Of a stretch of DNA of 64,000 nucleotides, positions 50,514 to 59,139 are shown one piece after another (within the stretch, counting starts at the first letter, position 1; every line of letters starts with the position of its first letter). Location of the stretch: positions 1 through 64,000 of the forward strand of contig NZ_BATP01000045.1 in NCBI RefSeq assembly GCF_000739615.1. Reading direction: 5' to 3'. The notes under the pieces are model-generated. The model was not told where the DNA came from. It was given only the letters and a program-made list of their open reading frames with translations, and ran no database searches. Both the position numbers and the translations under genes were made by a program. The DNA is from Haloferula sp. BvORR071. GTDB lineage: Bacteria; Verrucomicrobiota; Verrucomicrobiia; Verrucomicrobiales; Akkermansiaceae.

Positions 50514-51083
50514 CTACTTTAGCCATCCCGCTTCAAGCGCGGAGGCCACTGCCGCCTCGATGTGTGCCATCAAAGCCGGATAGGGTCCGCGGATGAATTC
50601 CGCCCGTGCCAGCACTTGTTCCGCACGCACATCGTTCTCGAGCCAACTTGCGCCTTGATTGGCGTGGTTTTGGATGATGGGCATTACCCGGTCCAAGGCG
50701 TTGGCGAAGCTGGCTTCGGGCGTGTTACCCGCTTCGAACTCATGCCACAGGGCCATGAACTCGGCGGAGCGTTCGGCTGGGAGCATGCCGAAGATGCGGT
50801 CCGCGGCGGCCTGCTCGCGCTCGGCCTTTCCGGTTTGGTCAGCGTAGCAGAAGGTGTCGCCGGCATCGATCTCCACGATGTCGTGGAGGATCAGCATCTT
50901 CAGCACTCGCAGCAGGTCGAGGGTAGGATCGATGGCCGGGCCGAGGGTCATTGCTGCGAGTGCGAGGCTCCAGCTATGCTCGGCGGAGTTTTCGCGGCGG
51001 CTCATGCCGACCGGGCGAGAGCGACGCTCGATGGCTTTGAGCTTGTCACATTCGAGGATGAACTGCAGGGCGGAGTCGAGCAC
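50514..51083 (-). CDS. HD-domain hydrolase (YfbR-like)
   Basis: A 189-aa protein: MSRRENSAEHSWSLALAAMTLG and DLLRVLKMLILHDIVEIDAGDTFCYAD hold the metal ligands H...HD...D of the HD superfamily, in the order of YfbR/HDDC2-type 5'-nucleotidases. The C-terminal DRVMPIIQNHANQGASW fits the same group. It likely removes phosphate from a deoxynucleotide or similar small phosphate; not certain. It stands alone between two word-repeat blocks. Confidence 0.85.
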   Translation of the reverse strand: MLDSALQFILECDKLKAIERRSRPVGMSRRENSAEHSWSLALAAMTLGPAIDPTLDLLRVLKMLILHDIVEIDAGDTFCYADQTGKAEREQAAADRIFGMLPAERSAEFMALWHEFEAGNTPEASFANALDRVMPIIQNHANQGASWLENDVRAEQVLARAEFIRGPYPALMAHIEAAVASALEAGWLK

Positions 51084-51087
51084 GGGG

Positions 51088-51219
51088 GAATTCAGAATGC
51101 CGAATTCGCGAATGTCGAATGAAGTGTTTGGGAGGGCGGGATAAGAGGAGGACGGGTGCCCGGCCTCGTTCCGATCTCTGCCTCATTCGGCATTCGAAAA
51201 TTCGGCATTCGTCATTTCC
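51088..51219. repeat. GAATGCCGAA word-repeat block, inverted pair
   Basis: GAATTCAGAATGCCGAATTC then GCGAATGTCGAATGAAG (51088-51124) faces TCATTCGGCATTCGAAAATT and CGGCATTCGTCATTTCC (51184-51219), an inverted arrangement of the same words around a 60-base spacer, between the HD gene and the P450 gene. The final bases coincide with the last codons of the P450 gene. Confidence 0.65.
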
Positions 51220-52552
51220 TCTCTTCGACCTTCAGCCGCATCCCGCCCTTCGGCCGCAGCGTGATCAGCGGATCGGGCACGACCTCGAAGCCTGGAGCCG
51301 GGCGGAAGCGCAGCTGCTTCAAGAACACCACGGTCATGACCACCAGCTCCTGCAGGGCGAACTGGTTGCCGATGCAGGTGCGTGGGCCGGCGCCGAAGGG
51401 CATGTAGATCTCCGGTGCTGGGCGGCGCTCGGGCAGGAAACGGTCGGGGTCGAACTTGAGCGGCTCGTCCCACCACTGCTCGCTGCGGTGGAAGTGGATG
51501 ATCGGGATGATCAGATTCGTGCCGCGGCGGATGTGGTAGCCGCCGAGATCATCCTCCTTCACGCAGCAGCGGCCTACCGACCAGATGGTTGGGTAGAGGC
51601 GCAGGGATTCCTCAATCACCCGCTTGGTGTAGGGGAAGGCGGCGAGATTGCCGGTTTCGAGGGCGTCGCCCGCGGCGTCGATCTCTTCCAACAGCTTGGC
51701 CTCGATCTCCGGTTGCTTGGAGACCAGGTGGAGGAGCCAGGTCATGGCGTTGGCGGTGGTCTCATGGCCTGCCACATACATGGTCATGACCTCGTCGCGG
51801 AGCTGGGTATTGCTCATGCCCTTGCCGGTTTCCTCGTCGCAGGCAGAGAGGAACATCGAGAGCAAGTCATCGTGGTCCTCGCCACCCTTGCGGCGGCGCT
51901 CGATGATACCGTGGACGGTGGCATCCAGCGCGGCCCGGGCACCATACTCGACCTTGGTGAAGGGCGTGGGGAAACTGCGCGGCAGGAAGAAGCGCCAGGG
52001 CTGCGACAGCATCTTGAGCGCGGTCTCATTCAGCGTGGCGATGTGGCGGCCAACCTCACCGGCGCTGGCATCCACGTCCGTGCTGAACATCGCCCGCGAG
52101 ATGATCTCCAGCGTGAGCTGGGAAAAGAGCGGCGCGATATCGAGCTCGCCTTGCTGCGAGTTGAGACGGTTGGCGTAGGCCCGCGAGCGCTCGACCATCA
52201 TGGCGAAGATCGCGTCCAGTCGGCGGCGGTGGAAGGCGGGCTGGGTCAGCTTGCGCTGGCCGCGCCAGAACTCGCCGGAGCTGGTGACCAGTCCATTGCC
52301 CATTAGGATCCGGAGCACCACGTAGGAGCGGCTCTTCTCCAAGTAGTGGTTGTATCGCTCCGCCAGGACTTGGCGGGCGAGTTCCGGGTTTGCGACCACG
52401 GTGACTCCGCCGAGGCGTGAGCTGATCGTGAAGAGATCGCCGTATTCCTTGGTCCACTGGGGAATCCACTTGATGGGATTCTCGCGCATGTAACGGGCAG
52501 GCCCCATCAACCAGTGACGGGGCTCGGTGACTTGAGGAGCGAGCGTGATCAT
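51212..52552 (-). CDS. Cytochrome P450
   Basis: A 446-aa P450. The I-helix AGHETTANAMTWLLHL, the ExxR motif EESLRLYPT, and the heme-binding loop MPFGAGPRTCIGNQFALQE with its Cys are all present. The N-terminus lacks a membrane anchor (LAPQVTEPRHWLMGPARYMREN), so it is probably soluble or peripheral. It is the third gene of an operon with a TetR regulator and an SGNH hydrolase, coupled by ATGA overlaps (52549-52552). No ferredoxin or reductase gene is nearby. Substrate unknown; a fatty acid or lipid is a reasonable guess. Confidence 0.95.
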   Translation of the reverse strand: MITLAPQVTEPRHWLMGPARYMRENPIKWIPQWTKEYGDLFTISSRLGGVTVVANPELARQVLAERYNHYLEKSRSYVVLRILMGNGLVTSSGEFWRGQRKLTQPAFHRRRLDAIFAMMVERSRAYANRLNSQQGELDIAPLFSQLTLEIISRAMFSTDVDASAGEVGRHIATLNETALKMLSQPWRFFLPRSFPTPFTKVEYGARAALDATVHGIIERRRKGGEDHDDLLSMFLSACDEETGKGMSNTQLRDEVMTMYVAGHETTANAMTWLLHLVSKQPEIEAKLLEEIDAAGDALETGNLAAFPYTKRVIEESLRLYPTIWSVGRCCVKEDDLGGYHIRRGTNLIIPIIHFHRSEQWWDEPLKFDPDRFLPERRPAPEIYMPFGAGPRTCIGNQFALQELVVMTVVFLKQLRFRPAPGFEVVPDPLITLRPKGGMRLKVEERK

Positions 52553-53760
52553 TTGACCGGAGTGATGGTGAAGTGATAAGGGCGGGGCTTGGCGGCCTGG
52601 CGTTGGAGTTCGACCAGAAGATCGTCTTGCTTGGTGATCTCCTTGGGGATGGCGTCGCCTTGCACAGCGAGGAGTTCACCCTGGAGGCGTTTTGCTTCGC
52701 TGAGCTTGTCACGCGCATCCACGAGCTCTTTCACCACGCAGGACTGGGCGTCCCAAGGGCCGCCGGGGAACCAGCCGCTGCCGGTCTTGGAGGCGATGTT
52801 CACGCCGCGGCTCAGGCTCTCCGCATTTTCCTTGCCCACGTCACGGCCATCGACGGTGATCTGGTATTCCCCCGCGGGAAGATTTTTCACCGCGAGCTGA
52901 TAGCGGTTGATGCCCTCGGGGATCGAGATCCAGCGATACTGCAGGCCGGTGAAGGGGCCGAAGTTGACGGGCAGTCCCTGATCGAGGCGCGTGAAGGACA
53001 GGCCTCCGTCCTTTGCTTCGATCGCGGAGACCGCGCAGCCTTGGGTCTCCGCCTTAAGCGCGCCTGGATCCAGCGTCGCTGAAGAAACATCTTCCGGTGC
53101 TCCGAGGCCCTTGATCATCGCATAGGCCATCGCCATCTGGCCGAGATCTTCGAGATGGATGCCATCCTTCACGTGCATCTTCACTTGGTCCTCGGGCTTG
53201 GCCTTGCTGTTGTGATCCAGCACGCGACGCTGCACCTCGCGCATGCCGCGCTGGAGATCGATCGTTTCCGCGCCGAGCGAATTGGCGAGTGCGAGGCCCT
53301 CATCGGTCATCGTCTGCAGGTAGCCTTTCTCGGCGGTATCGGGCCCCTCCGCAGTGATGGCGGGTGAGCAGATGATTGGACGGACCTTCTTCTCCTTACA
53401 GCGCGCGATGATCGTGCGGATGCCGTCGAGGTAGAGCTTCTTGTGCTCGTCGTCGGCCTTGGTGCCCCAGCCGATGTCGTTGATGCCGAAGGCCACGGTG
53501 ACCACCGTCGCGCCCTTGGCGAAGACATCGCGCTCCAGGCGTTGCAGGCAGCCATTGGCGGTGTCGCCGCCTTGGCCGGCATTCACGAAGCGGACCTTGC
53601 GATCGGGGTAGCGCATCAGCGTGTAATGCTCCACGACCTTGGTATAGCCGCGGGCGGCGGTGATGCTGTCACCGAGGAAGGCGAGGGTGTCGCCATCGCG
53701 CAGCGCGTATTCGGCGTGGGCGAGGCTGACGGTGGCGAGGAGAAGTAGCAGGGATCTCAT
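52549..53760 (-). CDS. Secreted SGNH/GDSL hydrolase
   Basis: A 403-aa exported protein: signal peptide SLLLLLATVSLAHAEYALRDG, then block I FLGDSITAARGYTKVVEHY (Ser), block II-like VNAGQGGDTANGCL, block III GINDIGWG, and block V DGIHLEDLGQMAMAY (Asp-x-x-His). The C-terminal half adds a beta-rich part. SGNH enzymes deacylate or deacetylate lipids and glycans. Being between a TetR regulator and a P450 suggests handling of a hydrophobic ester or its signal. The ATG at 53760 is inside an ATGA overlap with the TetR stop; the far-upstream start is rejected. Confidence 0.9.
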   Translation of the reverse strand: MRSLLLLLATVSLAHAEYALRDGDTLAFLGDSITAARGYTKVVEHYTLMRYPDRKVRFVNAGQGGDTANGCLQRLERDVFAKGATVVTVAFGINDIGWGTKADDEHKKLYLDGIRTIIARCKEKKVRPIICSPAITAEGPDTAEKGYLQTMTDEGLALANSLGAETIDLQRGMREVQRRVLDHNSKAKPEDQVKMHVKDGIHLEDLGQMAMAYAMIKGLGAPEDVSSATLDPGALKAETQGCAVSAIEAKDGGLSFTRLDQGLPVNFGPFTGLQYRWISIPEGINRYQLAVKNLPAGEYQITVDGRDVGKENAESLSRGVNIASKTGSGWFPGGPWDAQSCVVKELVDARDKLSEAKRLQGELLAVQGDAIPKEITKQDDLLVELQRQAAKPRPYHFTITPVK

Positions 53761-54458
53761 GGCAAAAGTCCGTGAACGAGGAATTCGATGGTGGAGTGCT
53801 CGAAGCTGGCTTCGTCGAGCGCGGCGAGTCCGGGGTCGAGAGGTCGCTGGAGATTGGCCCAGGTGATCGATTGGATCATGAGGGCGGCCGTGCTGGCGGG
53901 ATCGGCGGGGGAGCGGAATTGTCCGGCGGCTGCCCGCAGGCGGATGTAGTGGACCAATTGCTCCAACAGCTTGTTGCGCAGCCCCATGACGAAGACCTCC
54001 GCAAGGCCGGGAAACTCCATTGCCGAGCGTGTGAGCAGGAGCAGGCCGCGGCGGTGCTGGCGGATCAGCGCATACTGCTCGCTCAGGACACCTGCCAACT
54101 CCGCGGCGGGATCCTTCGCGCGCTTTTTCTCCAGCGCCGCGGCTAGGCAGGGCCACTCGGTTTCATCGAAGACCTTCTTCAGGTAGGCCATCGTCGCGCC
54201 CGGGGCGGGGGTGGCCACGGGGATTTCGAGCTGGTCGAGCCATGAGGCATCCGCGCTTGAGCCGTAGCGGATCACCAGATCGAAGAGCGCCTCCTTGCTC
54301 CCTACGTAAAGATATACGGTGCCGACCGCCACCTTCATGGCCTTCGCCACGTCCGCCATCTGGGAGCGCTCGAAGCCTTGGCGGCAGAAGACTTGCAGGC
54401 CCGCCTCGGCGAGCTCGCGCAGGCGCTTCCCGGAAATATCGGCCTTGAGCACGGGCAT
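53757..54458 (-). CDS. TetR-family transcriptional regulator
   Basis: A 233-aa regulator: AGLQVFCRQGFERSQMADVAKAMKVAVGTVYLYVGSKEALFDLVI is the HTH (about 18-62). The rest is an all-helical ligand domain. It leads the TetR-SGNH-P450 operon and shares ATGA with the next gene. A perfect palindrome lies nine bases before the start codon, so it almost surely controls its own operon and is released by the substrate or product of the two enzymes (inference). Confidence 0.93.
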   Translation of the reverse strand: MPVLKADISGKRLRELAEAGLQVFCRQGFERSQMADVAKAMKVAVGTVYLYVGSKEALFDLVIRYGSSADASWLDQLEIPVATPAPGATMAYLKKVFDETEWPCLAAALEKKRAKDPAAELAGVLSEQYALIRQHRRGLLLLTRSAMEFPGLAEVFVMGLRNKLLEQLVHYIRLRAAAGQFRSPADPASTAALMIQSITWANLQRPLDPGLAALDEASFEHSTIEFLVHGLLP

Positions 54459-54466
54459 GGCGGGAA

Positions 54467-54493
54467 GTTGACTGAATGAGTCATTCAGTCAAC
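54467..54493. promoter_or_regulatory. TetR operator, perfect palindrome
   Basis: Half-site GTTGACTGAATGA is repeated exactly inverted as TCATTCAGTCAAC around a single central G (54480): 27 bases, no mismatch. The core TGAATGA-x-TCATTCA resembles known TetR-family operators. Its near edge is nine bases from the TetR start codon. Confidence 0.88.
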
Positions 54494-54545
54494 GTGGATT
54501 CGCGACACCCCCCATGGAATATTCCTGCGGTGCCCAAGTCGGCAC

Positions 54546-55085
54546 CTAGCGCTTGCCCCGATAGCTTCCTTCAGACCGAACCCATGGCTCAGGCTTATGG
54601 TTTTGGCTTCGAAGCGCCTCCAGCGCTTCGTCAGTCGGAGTCGGCATCAGGGCTGCGATCTCCCGCAGGGCGACCGCCATGGATTCACAGCGCACGAGAT
54701 AGGTGACGACCTTGCTTTTTTTGTCGCCCGATCTGGAGATGCTCAGTTGAACGTTCCGGCCGTTTTCGTCGGTGGTTTCGTAGGCCAGCGCCAAGGTCTT
54801 GTCGTCGAGCTTGATTACCACCGGGAGGGTGGGCATCTCCCATCGGAAGCGCGATTCGTCCTTGGAATCGGCGTGGCGAAACAGGAGCGACCAGACCTTG
54901 GTGCCCTTCGGCAGCTTGTTTACGCCCGCACCGTCCGATTGATCTTCCCTCAAGATCAGGGCGTCGAACCCGAGCGCATTCTCCGCGCATACCACCTCGC
55001 GCTTCTCGGAGGCGGTCTCTTGGGCGGAGGCAAGAGATGCCGAGATCAGGAGCAAGGCGGACAGGGAGAGAGTGCGGAAGGTCAT
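54546..55085 (-). CDS. Secreted protein of unknown function
   Basis: A 179-aa protein with a signal peptide (LSLSALLLISASLASAQE) and one mixed domain (NALGFDALILREDQSDGAGVNKLPKGTKVWSLLFRHAD, then VVIKLDDKTLALAYETTDENGRNVQLSISRSGDKKSKVVTYLVRCESMAVALREIAALM). No family recognised. It lies on the far side of the TetR operator, which has no obvious second promoter toward it. Confidence 0.72.
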   Translation of the reverse strand: MTFRTLSLSALLLISASLASAQETASEKREVVCAENALGFDALILREDQSDGAGVNKLPKGTKVWSLLFRHADSKDESRFRWEMPTLPVVIKLDDKTLALAYETTDENGRNVQLSISRSGDKKSKVVTYLVRCESMAVALREIAALMPTPTDEALEALRSQNHKPEPWVRSEGSYRGKR

Positions 55086-55179
55086 GGGATCTTCCTGCCG
55101 ATAGCAGGTTTGTTAGCTCCGCTCAACGGCCGTCGAAGGAATCCGGCGGCATTTTTCCAAATCCCTGCTATGTTGCTCT

Positions 55180-56307
55180 ATGGCCGGGACTCTCGTTCGA
55201 GTGCTCACTGCGGTTCCGCTCTGCGACGGCCATGACAGCGCGATCACGGCGATTAACCTTGAGCTGATCCGCCAAGGGATCGAGGTCGTCTATCTGGGTT
55301 TCCATCGTGCGGTAGGGGAGATCGTTCGTGCTGCGGTGCAGGAGGATGTCGCTGCCGTGGGCATCTCCAGCTACAATGGCGGGCACATCGAATTCTTCCG
55401 CGAAGTGGCGGCGGGTCTGCGGGATGCGGGGCGACCGGAGATTGGTCTCTTCGGCGGTGGCGGCGGCACCATCACTCCTAGCGATGCCGCCCGGATGCAT
55501 GAAGAAGGAACCGATCGGATCTTCCTTCCTGGCGCGACCTTTGACGAGATGACGGCCTACATCCGCAGCCGCTTTGCGCGGACGGTGGCAGCACCACCAA
55601 TCGAGGTCTCGTCCGCCGATCCGCTGGTGCTCGCCCGCCGTATCACCTGCCTGGAAGAAGGCGTGGACCCAGGCCGCGAGCCTCCACCGCGGGGTGAAGC
55701 ACCGGTGCTCGGCATCACCGGTCCCGGCGGGGCAGGCAAGACTACCTTGATCGATGAACTGGTGCGCCAATACCTTGAGAGATTTCCGCGCCACCGCGTT
55801 GCCATCCTCTCGCACGATCCCAGCACCATGATGGCGGGCGCACTCTTGGGGGACCGGGCCACGATGGTCTATGCTCAGGACGACCGGGTCTTCCTGCGCA
55901 GCATGGCGACTCGTGGGCGGCAGGGTGGGCTATCTCCCGCCAGCGAACCGGCCTTGGCATGGCTGGCTAGCGCGGAGAGCGGCTTTGATCTGATCATCGT
56001 CGAGACCGTGGGCATCGGCCAAGAAGCGCTGCCTTTCCCGGCGGGGATGGTTGATCTGCGCCTGCTGGTGATGAACACAGACTACGGCGCGCGCTTGCAA
56101 TTGCAGAAGATCCTGATGCTGGAGGCTGCCGAGATCGTGGTCGCCAACAAACACGACCGTCCGGGCAGTGCCACCGCAGTGGCGGAGATCGGGCGCTATC
56201 TCGCGACCTTTGCTCCCGGCAAGCCGCTGCTACCGACCGTCGCCAGTCGCCATGCGGATCCCGGCGTCGCGCGGCTGCTTGAATTCATTCCTTCATCGCG
56301 CCCATGA
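55180..56307 (+). CDS. IcmF-type fused-mutase N-half: B12-binding domain plus MeaI-like GTPase
   Basis: A 375-aa protein matching the first two domains of isobutyryl-CoA mutase fused (IcmF). Residues 1-130 are the cobalamin-binding domain: CDGHDSAITAINLELIRQG with the axial His (H18), GISSYNGGHIEFF, and LFGGGGGTITPSDAARM. Residues 170-370 are the P-loop GTPase chaperone: Walker A GPGGAGKTT (181-189), DPSTMMAGALLGDRATMV, ETVGIGQE and NKHD (323-326), the last replacing the IcmF NKFD. IcmF is normally one long chain. Here the chain stops and the mutase domain follows as a separate gene with a four-base overlap (56304-56307). Confidence 0.9.
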   Translation: MAGTLVRVLTAVPLCDGHDSAITAINLELIRQGIEVVYLGFHRAVGEIVRAAVQEDVAAVGISSYNGGHIEFFREVAAGLRDAGRPEIGLFGGGGGTITPSDAARMHEEGTDRIFLPGATFDEMTAYIRSRFARTVAAPPIEVSSADPLVLARRITCLEEGVDPGREPPPRGEAPVLGITGPGGAGKTTLIDELVRQYLERFPRHRVAILSHDPSTMMAGALLGDRATMVYAQDDRVFLRSMATRGRQGGLSPASEPALAWLASAESGFDLIIVETVGIGQEALPFPAGMVDLRLLVMNTDYGARLQLQKILMLEAAEIVVANKHDRPGSATAVAEIGRYLATFAPGKPLLPTVASRHADPGVARLLEFIPSSRP

Positions 56308-58073
56308 ACGACTTGGCTGAAATCGCGAATGCCGTGCGCCGCTTCAACGCGACGGTGGAGGATCGCGTGGCCGAGGCTCGGCGCGATCCCGCTGCTGGAG
56401 AAGTCCTGCTCGCCCGCTGGCGCGAAATCCAAGCGCGTATTCCCCACGCCGAGACGCCCACGGGCCTCTCCTTGCCGCGCCTCTCCTTGCCGGAGCTCGA
56501 CGAACCCGGGGCGATCGCCCGCTTCCTCCATGGCGAGGGGCTGCCCGGCGAGTTTCCCTTTCTCTCTTCCGCCTATCCCGAACTCTACTTGGATCCGCTT
56601 GATGCTGGCGGCCAAGCCGATGTGGCCGAGAGAGCGGAGGAGCCGACGCGGCTCTTTGCAGGACTCGGTCTCGCGGAGGATACCAATGAGCGCTTCCACC
56701 TGCTCGTCCACAACCAGCGCTCGCACCGCATGAGCACCGCCTTCGACGGGCCCACTCTCTATGGCATGGATAGCGATGAGCCGGGAGTCTTCGGTAAAAT
56801 CGGAGAGGGCGGCGTGGCGATCGACACGGTGGAGGACATGGAGAAGCTCTACGCGGGCTTCGATCTCACTGCTCCCACGACCTCGGTCTCGATGACCATC
56901 AACGGCCCTGCTCCAGCGATCCTGGCAATGTTCGTGGCGGCGGCCAAGCGGCGCTTCGGTCCCGATGCCGCAGCGCTCCTGCGCGGAACCGTGCAGGCGG
57001 ATATCCTCAAGGAGGTGCAGGCGCAGAACGAGGTGCTGTTCCCGGTGGGAGACTCGCTGCGCTTCCTGTTGGACATGTGCGTGCATTGCGTCGAACGCAT
57101 GCCGAAGTGGTATCCGGTCTCGATCAGCGGCTATCACATTTCCCAAGCCGGGGCCACGCCGGTGCAGCAGGCCGCCTTCACCTTGTCGAATGGCTTCGCC
57201 TATGTGGCGATGCTGCGCGAGCGTGGTCTGGCGGTGGATGACTTCGCGCCGCGGTTGTCCTTCTTCCTGGACTGCTCGCTGGATGTCGAATTCCTCGCGC
57301 TGGCCCGCGTCTGCCGGAAGCTGTGGGCGATTGGCATGCGCGATGTGTTCGGCGCCTCGGGCCGTGCACAGCTCTTCAAGCTCCACACCCAGACCAGCGG
57401 CCGCTCGCTGGTCTCCGCAGAGTACAAGAACAACCTGACTCGCACCGCGATCGAGCTGCTGCTGGCCTGCATGAACGCCACCAACTCTTGCCACAGCAAC
57501 AGTGCGGACGAGCCCTTCACCACGCCGGGTGAAGAATATGCCCGGCTGGCCTCGCACGCGCAGTCGATCCTGTTAGAGGAAAGCGGGCTCTTCCGCCACA
57601 CCATGAATCTACTCGCCGGTTCACCGGGGATGAAGCAGGTCGAGCGCGTGGTAGAAGACGCCGTCCTCGCCGAGTTCGAAACCATCGCCGGCCTCGGCGG
57701 AGTGCTCGAAGCGATGGAGCAGCGTTACCAGCGTTCCTGCATCCAGTCCGCGAGCTACCGCTACGAGCGCCAGATCCTTGATGGCACCCGTCCGGTGATC
57801 GGGGTGAACCGTTACTGTGGCGATGCCGCCCCGCCGGAGCCGCGGCTGGTGAGGATTCCCGAGGAGCGGAAGCGCGAGCAGGCGGCACGGCTGGGAGCCT
57901 TCAAGGATCGCAACCGCCATAGTGCCCCGGCTGCGCTTGAACGCCTCGCCCGGGTTGTGCGCGAGGGAGGGAATGTTTTCACGGAACTCCTGCAGACGGT
58001 GGAGTGTTGCTCGCTCGGCCAGATTACCCGCGCGCTTCAGGATGCCGTGGGTAAGTTTCGGCCTCTGGTCTGA
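56304..58073 (+). CDS. IcmF-type acyl-CoA mutase catalytic subunit
   Basis: A 589-aa TIM-barrel mutase. Matches the IcmF mutase domain: MSTAFDGPTLYGMDSDEPGVFGKIGEGGVAIDTVEDMEKLYAGFDLTAPTTSVSMTINGPAPAILAMF, RGTVQADILKE, the catalytic His in YPVSISGYHISQAG (H278), DDFAPRLSFFL and KLHTQTSGRSLV (H361 next to QTSG). The N-terminal substrate-side stretch SSAYPELYLDPLDAGGQADVAERAEEPTRLFAGLG replaces the AGV(Y/F)PFxR...EDPTRMFAGEG of IcmF and is longer, so the acyl-CoA substrate may differ. With its partner upstream it would need adenosylcobalamin and GTP. Confidence 0.9.
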   Translation: MNDLAEIANAVRRFNATVEDRVAEARRDPAAGEVLLARWREIQARIPHAETPTGLSLPRLSLPELDEPGAIARFLHGEGLPGEFPFLSSAYPELYLDPLDAGGQADVAERAEEPTRLFAGLGLAEDTNERFHLLVHNQRSHRMSTAFDGPTLYGMDSDEPGVFGKIGEGGVAIDTVEDMEKLYAGFDLTAPTTSVSMTINGPAPAILAMFVAAAKRRFGPDAAALLRGTVQADILKEVQAQNEVLFPVGDSLRFLLDMCVHCVERMPKWYPVSISGYHISQAGATPVQQAAFTLSNGFAYVAMLRERGLAVDDFAPRLSFFLDCSLDVEFLALARVCRKLWAIGMRDVFGASGRAQLFKLHTQTSGRSLVSAEYKNNLTRTAIELLLACMNATNSCHSNSADEPFTTPGEEYARLASHAQSILLEESGLFRHTMNLLAGSPGMKQVERVVEDAVLAEFETIAGLGGVLEAMEQRYQRSCIQSASYRYERQILDGTRPVIGVNRYCGDAAPPEPRLVRIPEERKREQAARLGAFKDRNRHSAPAALERLARVVREGGNVFTELLQTVECCSLGQITRALQDAVGKFRPLV

Positions 58074-58080
58074 GGGAGTT

Positions 58081-59082
58081 TCAGGCTCCCAGCACCTTCA
58101 CCTTGCCCCCGAGGTCGCGCTCGAAGGCGTGCAGCCGTTTGCCATCCGCGTCGATGAGTTGGACGGTGATCTTCTGCTCGTCCACGTGGATGTGATTGAA
58201 ACCGAAGATCTGCTTGGAATAGCCGCGCGCAGAAGCGGTAGTCTCGTAGGTGGTGGCACCGCCGCCGCCACTGACCAGGAAGCTGGGTTGGTAGTCCTGC
58301 ACCTGGAGGTGCTGCAGGTTGTGATCGTGGCCGGAGAGGTAGAGTGAGATCGCGTTGGTTTTCAGCAGCGGTCCCCAGTTCTTGATCAGGCCTTGGTTGT
58401 CCTTGCGCTTGGTGTCGTCGGAGAACATCGGGAAGTGGGTGACCACCCAGGTCCACTTGGCTTTGTTCTCCTTCTTGAGCTCCTCATCGAGCCAACGCTT
58501 CTGGCCGAGCTTCTCCTGTGGGGTCATTGCGCCTTCGGCGAAATTGCCGTCGAGGTAGATGATCTTAACCAATGGTGTCACAGGATTCGGGAACTCCACC
58601 GCAAACCACTTGGCGGGCATCTTCCAGCGCGAGTTGGGATTTTTCTTCGCGTAGTCGAGCTGCATGTCTGCCTTCACGCGGCCTTGCTTGGAATCATACT
58701 GCGGGCCGTAGTCGTGATTGCCCAGGCAGGCGTAGAAGGGGCAATCGAGATGCTGCTTGGAATACATCTGCTCAAAGTGCGGCCCGAAGCGCGCTTCATC
58801 CAGCATCCCATAGAAATTGTCGCCCAGCGCGAGGACCGAGCTCAGCGGGGCATCGAGCGTGCCGGCGAATTGGTTCATCTGCGCGGCGACCTTCTTTTGC
58901 GCCTCCTTGCCGGTGCCGTAGTCGCCTACCGCCAGGAAGTGCAGGCCCTTCTTGCTGAAGCTGGTTTGTGGCTCGGCGGCATGTAGGCGGCTCTGCCAGC
59001 CTGCGCTGAGCAGGCCGGTGCTGAAGATGAGCCCGGATTTGAGTGCGTCGCGGCGGGTCATCGAGGAACGAGGAGTATTCAT
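58081..59082 (-). CDS. Tat-exported metallophosphoesterase (purple acid phosphatase-like)
   Basis: A 333-aa protein. It has a twin-arginine signal peptide (MTRRDALKSGLIFSTGLL) and calcineurin-type metal motifs: FLAVGDYGTGKEA, LALGDNFYG, ACLGNHDYG, WVVTHFPMF and YLSGHDHNLQHL. The order GDxxG, GDNFYG, GNHDYG, GHDHxxQ is that of purple acid phosphatase-like exported phosphoesterases. It should release phosphate from organic esters in the periplasm. ATG 59082 is chosen over 59091. A convergent or divergent gene lies on both sides. Confidence 0.9.
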   Translation of the reverse strand: MNTPRSSMTRRDALKSGLIFSTGLLSAGWQSRLHAAEPQTSFSKKGLHFLAVGDYGTGKEAQKKVAAQMNQFAGTLDAPLSSVLALGDNFYGMLDEARFGPHFEQMYSKQHLDCPFYACLGNHDYGPQYDSKQGRVKADMQLDYAKKNPNSRWKMPAKWFAVEFPNPVTPLVKIIYLDGNFAEGAMTPQEKLGQKRWLDEELKKENKAKWTWVVTHFPMFSDDTKRKDNQGLIKNWGPLLKTNAISLYLSGHDHNLQHLQVQDYQPSFLVSGGGGATTYETTASARGYSKQIFGFNHIHVDEQKITVQLIDADGKRLHAFERDLGGKVKVLGA

Positions 59083-59139
59083 CGGCCTCAAGAATACGGC
59101 GTGGAAAGTGGGAATATTGCCGCGATCCCGTCACCTTGC

